A DNA stretch of 64,000 nucleotides from Cymodocea nodosa (Eukaryota; Streptophyta; Magnoliopsida; Alismatales; Cymodoceaceae), in NCBI GenBank assembly GCA_036874045.1, contig CM072336.1, positions 22,395,501-22,459,500 of the forward strand. The letters are read 5' to 3'. Under the pieces are notes generated by a model. That model worked only from the letters and a program-made list of their open reading frames with translations, searched no databases and was not told the DNA's origin. Shown piece by piece: positions 50,909 to 60,846 of the stretch. Position 1 is the stretch's first letter. Each line of letters starts with the position of its first letter. A program made the position numbers and the translations under genes.

Positions 50909-51740
50909 TACACGAGGATGACGTCATGGACGAAGAGGGCTGACGAAGGATAAGAGGTGACCATTACCCAGTTGCGTACGACGATTCGAGATGTTACTCT
51001 TGGTTTAGTATTAATGAATAATAAATATATACGTGAAGCTTTTTGTGCTTTAAAAGGTTGTGTCTTGTAATGACCAGAGACAGTTACTTCTCGGTAGAAA
51101 GCATATTCCCTAAGTTCAAAACGAAAGGCTTAATGGTTTCTTGCTTCTTGATTAGTGGATTCCTAGTTACGCGTTTGGACTTCCATGTCCACTGGTCCGG
51201 TGATTCGGACCCTCACACTCGAACTTCCACATTCGCCCGTTCGATGATCTAGAGATTCGTCTATCGGGACTAGTCCCTTTATCGTTTAGTTTGAATTCTT
51301 ACGCTTACACTGCATCATCAAAACCTAATAACTAATACCATTATTAGGGTACGTTCAATGAGCTAGAAACTGCTCTCAAGCGGTTATTGATGATGGTGGA
51401 GCGACTTGGCGATGGACTAACAGGACGACGAGATGATTCCCTTCGACAAGTCTTTCATTCCCCGTCTCTCAATGATTCTTCGAGCGATAATGATGTTGGA
51501 GCCGACTTCCATGGGTGTGGTAGACGTCATCTACAACATGGTGAAGATCACCATATAAGTGGCTTCAAAATAAAGATGGATTTTCTATTCTTTAATGGAC
51601 AATTCTATATCAAGAACTTCCTTGATTGGATGGTTGATGTCGAGAGGTTGTTTGATTACATGAATATTCCTAAACATTAGAAGATAAGCTTGTGGATTAT
51701 TGTCTCAAGGTGGTACTTCAATATATTGAGATCAAGTATT
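50895..51740 (+). mobile_element. Gypsy-type retroelement fossil fragment (LTR-like part plus gag start)
   Basis: At 51550-51680 a gag region typical of plant Ty3/gypsy elements is recognisable (MDFLFFNGQFYIKNFLDW and VERLFDYMNIP). The preceding 600 bp looks like leader or LTR sequence. It is a fragment only, broken, without pol, and old in appearance. It lies where RLK copy 1 should have its transmembrane exon. Confidence 0.7.
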
Positions 51741-52739
51741 TATTTTCTTAATTTAGCTTTTAATTAAACTAAGTGACAACTATGAGAGTTCACCATTATT
51801 CTTTAAGGTTCTATTTATGCCAACTAAAAAATTAGAATTAGAAAGATGAGAATTTTTTTTTAACTTTCTGAAGTTTGTGCTAAATAAGAAAGTTGAAAAT
51901 AAATTCTCAACTTTCTTATGCATAAAATGTTAGAGATTCTAAACTTTCAGACTTACTTCTATTAGAAAGTTGAGAAAATAGCATAAGAATTCTCTTTGTT
52001 TAATTAATTATTTTATTATTTAAAATTAATTATAATTAAAGTATATATTGTTAATATAATTAAAGTATAATATATTATTTTAGTTAATTGAGTATATTAA
52101 TTCAATTATTATATTATTTTAATTATTACTTTGTAATATACTTTGTATACTATATTATTGTTTTAATTAAAATTACTTTGTATTTACTTTAATATAATTA
52201 AAGTATATTAATATAATATATTTTTTATTATTTTTAATATAATTAAAGTATTTATTGTTAATATTTTTTTATTTAATTAATTTAATACTATTTTTATTAA
52301 TAATCAAATATTAATTATTATTATTATTATTTTATTTTATTTTATAATATTAAAATAATAAATATTATTCTATTTAATTAAATATTATTATTTAATATAT
52401 AATATTAAAATTTCAAGAACTATATAATTTTTTTAACTTTTCGTTGGTAGTACAAACACTTTCAAATTTTTGATCTTTAATTTTTGTTGAAGAAATGAAA
52501 TAAAGATAAAGGAAAATGGAACGAGAAGAAGTGACAATTAGGGAAAATAGAAATATTACTGATTGTGCATACATAAAATAACACCCATTGTCCAATATTT
52601 AACCACAAGAGAATACATGACACCCACTACAACACGTGGAGAGCACACAACTACAAATATGGATAAATCATATCCTAAAAATATAGGCACAACCCATACA
52701 CATAACTCATAGTTTCTAAAGCACAATTACAAAACTCTT
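51741..52739. other. Very AT-rich filler inside the insert
   Basis: The stretch 51840-51990 has repeated AACTTTC/GAAAGTT words in both orientations, MITE-like. From 52000 to 52420 the sequence is nearly pure A/T (TTAATTA, TATTATT). No gene. Confidence 0.5.
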
Positions 52740-53440
52740 ATTTACTTTAGAGATTGTCGATACCAAGACTTCCTCTTAGAAGTTCAAACTAAAGACATTA
52801 GAAGTATCTTTGTGAACATATCAACTAATTGATCTTTTAATCCACAATAAGATAGATAGATCTCACCATTGCTTTGCATTTATCTAATTACATATAACTT
52901 AATATTGAAATGTTTTGTTTTACCATGATACACTAGATTATGAGAAATTGCAATAGCAACTTAATTATCTAAAAATAGTTTTGTAACCTTTGACCAGATT
53001 AATCGTAAATCAACTAGAATCTTTCTCAGACAAATAGCTTTATTTGTAATAGCATTTGCTACAATAATCTCAGCTTTTGCAATGGATTGTGCTAACGATT
53101 CTTATTTTTTGAATACCAAGAAAACATATTGGATCCAAAACAAAACCAATAATCTGATATGCTTTAAAAGTCATCCATAGAACCACCTCAATTGCTATCA
53201 AGATAGTTAGTTAAGAAGGGTCTCAAATGATTGACAAATCATTTGAGATATCTAAGTACTCTCTTTGTTGTCTATAGATGTTTTTTTATTCACACAATGC
53301 ATGAAGCGAGAGAAGACTCTAACTAAAAATAATATATCAAGTCTGGTAGCCATTAAATAGATAAGACATTTGATTAAACTTCTAAAATATTTTCCATCAA
53401 CGCTCTCAACTAGCACCTTTGTACTAAGGATCTCTTTGGG
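52740..53440 (-). mobile_element. Copia-type retrotransposon fossil, 3' part of pol
   Basis: The minus strand shows the reverse transcriptase/RNase H junction of a Ty1/copia polyprotein (MATRLDILFLVRVFSRFMH at about 53350-53290) and the end of RNase H (DQLVDMFTKILL at about 52825). It is a broken fragment and abuts the RLK intron at about 53440. Confidence 0.75.
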
Positions 53441-53477
53441 ATTCATTGATAATATTCCCGTGGTTTATTTGTTTTAG

Positions 53478-53752
53478 ATTCATCTACGTCAACGCCACCG
53501 CTGCCACCGCGGCCGCCACCACCACCGCCGCCACCACCACAACCACCACCACCACCACCACCACTGGAGGGCATGCGAAAATTCTCATACGCGGAGTTGG
53601 TCGCCATGACTAGAAGTTTTGAGAGAGAACTTGTTAGGGGAGGATTTGGGGTTGTCTACCACGGGACGATCCTTGACAACAATAAGAAACAAGTGGCCGT
53701 GAAAATGTTCCCTACGTTCACAACGGAAGTCCAGAAGCAATTCCAGACGGAG
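53478..53752 (+). pseudogene. Stranded first kinase exon of RLK copy 1
   Basis: Matches the kinase exon of copy 2 (63426-63667). It encodes a long Pro-rich juxtamembrane run, then MRKFSYAELVAMTRSFE, a glycine-rich loop and the VAVKMF lysine segment. The loop reads VRGGFG where the second copy has GRGGFG, so the first Gly of the ATP-binding loop is lost. The rest of the kinase is absent because the duplication junction follows 25 bp after the exon. A GTAATA donor is retained at 53753. A methionine at 53573 could in principle start translation. As a kinase it must be inactive. Confidence 0.85.
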
Positions 53753-53776
53753 GTAATAAGTTGAAGTTGATAATAT

Positions 53777-53780
53777 AACA
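53777..53780. other. Tandem duplication junction
   Basis: To the left, sequence equals the RLK intron found at 63668-63690 of unit 2; to the right, sequence equals PFK exon 11 from 41693. About two bases (53778-53779) fit neither parent well, and no meaningful shared sequence is present at the breakpoint, suggesting end joining rather than homologous recombination. Confidence 0.9.
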
Positions 53781-55498
53781 ACGGCTCAGAGAGAATGGTC
53801 ATGTGGTTATCGTGGTGGCAGAGGGTGCAGGGCAAGAGCTTATGACTGAAAGCTTGCATAACATGAATATGGAGGATCCCTCTGGAAACAAATTACTCCT
53901 TGATGTTGGGATGTGGCTATCTCAGAAGATAAAGGTTATTGTGTCAACAATTTTCATTATGCTGCTTTTATTTTTGTTTTTAATTTTTTTACATGTTATT
54001 CTCCTATCAGTGAATCACTTTCTACTAATAATAACCGAACTTTTGATTGCTATTCAATGTTTTTGTCAGTGCTTCTGCCATTGATACTTGGTTAGATTTT
54101 TTTATATAGCTGAAAAAGAGTATACTATTTGTGTGTGCCGTTGTATGTGTATTGGGAACCATTCTTCAAACTTTTATTGTTAGGGTCTGAATAACATCTA
54201 ACATTTCTTATATTTGCAGGAACATTTCAGCAAAAGGCGGAAGATGTTGATTACTCTCAAATATATAGGTCTGTCAAGGAAAATGTCAATTTCCAGTTTG
54301 TGCAATTTTAGATTGTTTATAGAATTGTTTTATATCACAGTAATATTAATGGCCAACAGATCCAACATACATGATTCGTGCAATTCCAAGTAATGCATCT
54401 GACAATGTATACTGTACATTGCTAGCTCAAAGTGCTGTGCATGGTGCAATGGCAGGATTTACAGGCTTTACTGTAGGGCCTGTTAATGGAAGACATGCAT
54501 ATATACCATTTTACGTAAGCTAAATCTTAGCTGAATTTTTTTCGTGGATAATGTGAGAGTATCTTTTACCAATGAAGTTCCATTTTATAAATAGGAGATT
54601 TCTGCAAGATATTTGTTACATAGTTGAGATCATAGCTGATGTTTGCGACAAGTGTGTACTTCTAGATATTATCACGTTCTTTAGAAGTTATTTATGATCC
54701 AAAGCTCCTGCAATTTAATTTCGATCAATGTCAATCGGCCAACATCATTATGGATTTGGTAGAGCATCGTATTTCTTAAAAAGATATGCTTTCGTTAGTG
54801 CTCACAATGTCTGGTAACTTTATGGTCCTTTGTCTGATATTATGCTATTTAGATGCCCTTCAAACATAAATTAGTATTGATTAGTATATAGACTACGGCT
54901 GTGAAGAACCCATCTCATTTTATCTTTTCAATAGCAGTAAACACATATTTATAGTGATTATTTGCATAAACTATGATTATGATGAACCTGAACCTTGCTT
55001 GGACTACCATTTCACCACCAGTTGAAAACATAAACAAACAGTGATTATTGTAAAAACTATGATTATGAAGCACCTGGCTTATACTACTATTTCACCAACA
55101 CTTGAAAGAATAAATTGATGGTACTTATTGAATAAACTATGATTATGAAGCATCTGGCTTTTTATACTATTTAATCAGCAGTTGAAAAAGTATTTAACAT
55201 TGGTCAAATCGGTAGCCCCATATATATATAATATTTCATATCATGATTTGACAAGGGAGTTATTTTGATTGATGTACAGAGAATCACAGAGACTCAGAAC
55301 AAGGTGGTTATCACTGACAGGATGTGGGCAAGGTTACTTTCTTCCACTAACCAGCCTAGTTTTCAGAACTACAACAATGTTAGAGCAAAGGAGAGGGTAA
55401 TGCCCACACGAGTGCTTACGGTTGCTCCAAGCTTCTCTGATGATAGTATGCAAAATGCCAACGAAGAAGATGAAATTATTACCACCAGCAGCAATTGA
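53780..55498 (+). pseudogene. 5'-truncated PFK duplicate (exons 11-14)
   Basis: Contains the distal two thirds of exon 11 (53780-53934), exon 12 (54220-54268), exon 13 (54360-54514) and exon 14 (55280-55498), with splice sites and frame preserved and only a few replacements relative to the intact gene (for example FTGFTVG for FTGFIVG in exon 13). It lacks exons 1-10, including the ATP-binding GGDGT and catalytic PKTIDNDI motifs, so it cannot encode an active enzyme. Exon 12 begins in phase 0, the same phase as the end of the upstream RLK kinase exon. Confidence 0.93.
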
Positions 55499-56735
55499 TG
55501 AAGTGAGCAAGCTTATAAAAGCTTCATGGATATCTGTTAAGTAGCTGTGAGATTTAGGAATATCTGTCGTCCGGATCAGAAAATAATTTGAGTCATCCAT
55601 GAAGGTGTATACATACAGTCTCATCAGTGAATAATTGTGAAATACAAAGTGGTACTGTAATTTCTGCAAGCACACCTTTTAGATCTGCAGATTGTTAGTG
55701 TTTGGTTTGCTTTTGCCATTCTACTCTCTTCTGTGCCCAGACGATTTGCTCATCATTCTTCTGTAAAATCACTCTCCCTTGGGCTCTACTGGCTTTTAAA
55801 AGCGTACTGTGTTTTCTTTTTTTTCCAGCCTACCGCTATTCGAACACCGTGATACTGAAAATGGGCTAAATTTCTTGACTGTGTTACTTGTAATTTTTGA
55901 TTGCAATTTTTATTTTTCCTTGTAAATACACGAGTCTGTGAAAATAAAATTTTATGGAACACATTATTAGATGATTATAAATATATGATAAAATTTTTAC
56001 TTAAATCAAATAAATATTTGTCTTTGATCTTAAGTTTTCAACCATCAGAGAAAGAAATAGCAGTCAATATAATTTGAATTGAAGAACACTACTTCAGCAT
56101 GGACGGGACCCAACGTTGGTAAGTCTAACCTAGATATGATTGTCATAGTTTCACATTATGAGGGTGCACAGACCTTAGACAAAAAAGAAGAAAGAGAAAG
56201 GGACGAAAGGAAGAAAGAGTGTAGGATGCACATTATAAGGGTTTTTCACCTTCTAAAATTTTTGGACAGTACAAATCCCTCGTAAATACAGAAATAGAAA
56301 TCTATATTGTTATTAAAGAAAAATTGTAGAGAGAACCTGAATGACAAAAGGAATTAATTATGAACTTGTAGGACAGGAATTGCGAGAGGTCGAAATAGGT
56401 TAGCTTCTTCTCTGGGAGAGAAAACTTCAAGTAATTTAATGAACTAGAGCTATAGCTGGAGCAAGGCTTGTTTGCCATGCTTTTGATCTGGAGTAGTTCG
56501 TGGAATACCATGAACAAAATGACAGTAAAGTGGAGTGGCTTGCATGTATAGATCGTGATAAACCTCCTGATCTGAGACAGATTTGTGTAGTATATAAATC
56601 AGATGTAGAAACAAAGGAAAGAAGGCAAAAAGTTCTGTACAGCACTATGGTTGCTCTACCACTGATCAACTAACCAGTGAGGTTCTAGGCACCACTAAGC
56701 CAACTCTGCTTCTTTTTTTTTTATTAAAAAAGAAG
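55499..56735. other. Duplicate of the PFK 3' UTR and spacer
   Basis: Near-identical to 43411-44640, including the AATAAA signal. No gene. Confidence 0.7.
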
Positions 56736-59690
56736 GAAAACTTCTTGATCTACTTATGTGTTGAAGGTGCAGAGTTCTCGCCAACAGTCTTGATTGTTTC
56801 CATATTTTGATTTTTCCCTTTTTTGGAAATGTAGAACCTTTTAATTTCGAATTGCAGAGATTTTGAGAACGAGGCCACCATTATTCATTTAAAAAATATC
56901 TTCCAGAAAGAACAGCTGTAGATAGTTGCCGTCCTTGAATCGTTTCCTGGTGCTGTGTGGATCCACGAAATTAGCCGTAAACCTGGTATGGATTGTTGCC
57001 TTGCCAATGCTGTCTTAGGCAACAAGTGTCATCCTTTATAGTGGAATTCAGTGATTGCCAACATTTCCTGTTTTAAGTGGTTTATGTTGTGACAAAAAAA
57101 AATCTTTAAGAAGGTTGCTTTGGTAGGAGATTTATGATCTTAGTAGTGACATAGTTGATGACAAGCTAGACTTAGGTGATTGGTGGTGAGTTTACTACGG
57201 TTTGTGGGGAAGAGAAACATGTTCGTCTAATTGGGATGGATCAGCTTGGGGTGGATAAAATTAACCTGCTCATCCACTTTGTAGTTTTGAGGAAGCTGGT
57301 GGTCATTGTGGAAATCTTTTCTCTTCTTGCAATAATCAAATAGAATCCAAGTTTACGGGAGATTGGATCGTGTGCTCGTTAACTAAGCTCTAGCTATAGG
57401 TTAACATCCTTTTTGCACATTATCTCACCAAATTACACTTGACCATTCCACCATGCTAGTGAAAGCTACGCAGAATAGAACTTGGGGGGAGCTTTGCCAT
57501 TCCAGTTTCCAAGCATGCAGACCACTCCTGAGTAGTTGGTGTTGGCTGTGGAATGTGTGTGGAAAAATATTAATTAGTCCCATCCTGTTGATAGAGTTAG
57601 AAGAAAAATTTAAGAAGTCAAAAGGATTCTTAAAGGTTGGAACAAGGTGGCGTTTGGAGATGTTAACGCTCGCTATGATAGGTTGTTGGTCCTTGAAATT
57701 AAAAAAATCTGCACACTTCTGAAGGATGCTACTCAAGTGAAGACCTTTTGTTGGTTATTCCTAGTTTTATGACACAGATTGATAATTAGTGCTTATGCAC
57801 GCCCCCCATGGATTAGGAAATTAAAGAAGCTCTCTTTTCCTTGAAGGGGGATTGGACTCTTATTAGGCTGGATGGATTTACTGTGGGTTTTTTTCCAATC
57901 TTATTAGGACATGAAATGTAGGAGAGGCCATAAAGCTATCTTGGAAGGTGCTTTGGTGAATCATGCATGGAAGGCAGCTTTCTTATCTCTCATCCCAAAG
58001 AAAGTGGTCTCGAAGATTTTCGTGAATTTAGGTTTATAAATCTTTCCAACGTCACCTATAAAATTCTGACGAAGATCATAACAAATAGGCTTACTCTACT
58101 TCTAAACAAGCTTATTTTTGAGTTTTGACTACTAAGGGGATTTATGGAAGGCCATCTGATTTTTGACAGTATAGCTATTACCCAAGAGTTGATATAGAGA
58201 ATTGACAAAGGTGATGGTGGTGGGAATTTAATGGAAAAAACATATGTAGGGTGGAATGACCATTTCTTTATGATGTTTTAAGAAGATTTGGTTTTTCAAG
58301 CACCTGGATTAATCTCATTCAAAGATGCATCGAAGATAATAGCTTTGCAGTCTTGGTGGAGAACACTCGTTCTCCTTTCCTCAAGGTCTCTAGAGGCATA
58401 AGACAAGGTAATCCCTTCTCACCCAACTTGTTCATACTATATGAAGAGGTTCTCAATAGGGGCCTAAAGTATTTAGTTTCCAACAATTTAATTGGTCTTT
58501 ACAAGTCGGGCATAGATGGTTTAACTATTTCATATCCTTTTTTGCTAATGATATGATTCAATTCCTTGATGGGCATAAACAATTTGTTGAGAAGGTCATG
58601 AACTTCCTGGATGATTACCAGAAGACCTTGGGTCAAAAAATTAATAAAACATGCTCCATTTAAATATCTGGGCTATATAACTTCTTAGGCCGAAACTGAA
58701 ATCAGATATTTTAAGGGATTGATGAAGAAGATTAAGAGAAACTCGCAGGTTGGAAAAGTATGCTCCTAAGCTTTGATGGTCGTCTCGTGCTTATTAAGCA
58801 TGTCTGATCTAATATCCTTATCCATATGTGGAGTATTTTTGATATCCTCTAAAGCATCATTGAGAAAATTTAGAAAATCATGGTTAACTTTCTTTGGGCT
58901 GGTAATCAGGAGAAGCGCAAAAATCAAATCATTGGGTGGGTTGACATGTTTTAGCCAAACTAATAGAGGTAGGTGACTTGGGCGTCAGAGACTTGAAAGA
59001 GCTCGTGGTAGCACTTAAGATAAAAATGGCTTGGAGGTTAACGTCTTTGGGCTCCTTTTGTTGGTCAGATTTATGAAGTTCCTACATGGCAAGTTGGATG
59101 TGTCTTATAGAAATAATAAGGAACCAGCTCAAGTGAAAAATCTCAAAGCTGCTTGGCTGGAGGTTTGGAAGCTTGTGAGGTGGTGCAGGTTCCATTAGCT
59201 TTGGCATGATCGGTGGCTTCATTGTGGAATAATCCTTGTAGACAACATCAATCCACTAGATTTTGTAGCTCATCTTATGGTTGAAGAAGTTAATAGTAAC
59301 AGAAATATCCTCAAGGATTTACATCTTACTAGTAACTTGTAGGTGGAGGTTCATGCCATGCTTGATAATGTGCATTAGGACAGATTTTCCTGGATTTGGA
59401 TGAGAGAGGGGGTTCTCACGATCAAAACAATGTGGGAAGCTATTTGAATCAAATATAATTAATATTAAGGGAAATTAAGGGATTCGTGCAAATCTTTTGC
59501 CATCTAAAATCTTTTTTTTCATGTGGCATTTGTTTCGGAATTGCCTTCCAACGAAGTTGAACATCGGATCAAAAGGAATTCCAATTGCATCATCTATCCT
59601 TTACCTCGTCAACCATAATCGGCTAGGGGGATGGATTCTAAGGACCACATTTTTTATGCTGGTGACTGGACGATGCTTGGCAGATTACAT
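56736..59690 (+). mobile_element. Dead L1-type LINE, unit 2 copy
   Basis: Collinear with 44650-47600 and sharing its stops. Same order of remains: the endonuclease end, reverse transcriptase (SRGIRQGNPFSPNLF at about 58390) and zinc-binding tail, which is somewhat better preserved here (FFFMWHLFRNCLPTKLN at about 59510). Two copies arise from segmental duplication, not from two insertions. Confidence 0.82.
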
Positions 59691-60846
59691 ATGATACCAA
59701 AGTGCCTCCTCCATATCAATATCACAATAGAACATTTTTCCATGTTAGTGATTTTCTTTTTCTTGGGCTTCAAGTCGAGCAAAAATCTTCTTCATTTCAT
59801 ATAAACCAAAAGATCACATATATATGCTGCGAAGAAGAGAAAATTATATACATTTATAGGTGGAAAGATCATGCACAAGTACACGTATGAAGGCTATTAT
59901 GATCATATTTTATTAATTTCTATTAGATAATAACCTTTTTAGACCAACAAACAGTTATATAGGAAAATTAATATAAACAGCAGAAATTTCTAAGTAAAGC
60001 ATCATTTTCTAAGTGCTCACAGCCATGCTTGTGCTAGCATATATATATATATATATGCAAATAGCTGGAAAGATATAAAACATGGTACATAATGGCCTTC
60101 ATGCCAGGTTCTATGTAAGAAAGGAGAATAATTATAAAGGTATTTGACTGGCTAGTTGATTCACGGAAACAAATTTCTAATACATATTGCCATATATGCT
60201 TCATTTAGATATATATATCGTTTCCAAATTCGCTTTTCCTATATAAAACATGGTACATAATGGCCTTCATGTCAGGTTCTATGTAAGAAAGGAGAATAAT
60301 TATAAAGGCATTTGACGGGCTAGTTGATTCACGGAAACAAATTTCTAATACATATTGCCATATATGCTTCATTTAGATATATATATCGTTTCCAAATTCA
60401 CTTTTCCTATATATATGTGTGTGTGTGTGTGTGTTCTTGTTGAAATGTTGGCATCTTCATTTTGACATCTTGCACTGCTGTTACAAAATTAAATGAAGCT
60501 ATCATATATATATAAATTGTCACTTCTCTTGGGCAATGCCAGTCTTGTAAAACAGCAAGAGTAATTCTTACATGGTTTATAAATATATAATATTGGTGAT
60601 TAGTGACCTCCACAAATTTGATCTGAGTAGAATATATTAATGATAGGAATTCATTCATAAGTTGCACGATATTGTTTGAATTATTGGCCATTTCCAGCTG
60701 GCCAGGAAGCCTGACCAAGTTTGCTTGCATATTGACCTCCTATTGGGGAAGGTTATAATTGCCTTAAGGAGCGTGGTCAGTGATCAAAATAACTACTGGC
60801 TAAAGCTAATTAGTTGGATAATCCAAGTTCTGAGAGAAGGGGATCG
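59691..60846. other. Spacer upstream of RLK copy 2
   Basis: Homologous to 47601-48572 with a local tandem duplication. It includes TA and TG microsatellites (about 60037-60056 and 60417-60434) and the presumed promoter of the receptor gene. Confidence 0.5.
60073..60408. repeat. 168-bp tandem duplication private to unit 2
   Basis: ATATAAAACATGGTACATAA at 60073 recurs at 60241 with the whole following 168 bp nearly unchanged. Unit 1 has a single copy at about 47963. The event therefore postdates the 12-kb duplication. Confidence 0.92.

Larger units (their letters stand above)
41693..53779 (+). repeat. Tandem segmental duplication, unit 1 (about 12.1 kb)
   Basis: From AACGGCTCAGAGAGAATGG inside PFK exon 11, this unit is repeated starting at 53780 with a near-constant offset of 12,087-12,088 bp through the PFK 3' exons, the 3' UTR, the L1 LINE and the start of the RLK. 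Unit 1 additionally carries a 2.5-kb block (about 50.9-53.44 kb) absent from unit 2. Confidence 0.95.

Noticed and set aside
53803-54095. Open frame in the second unit as a novel small protein
   Set aside because: It is PFK exon 11 remnant read through into its intron.
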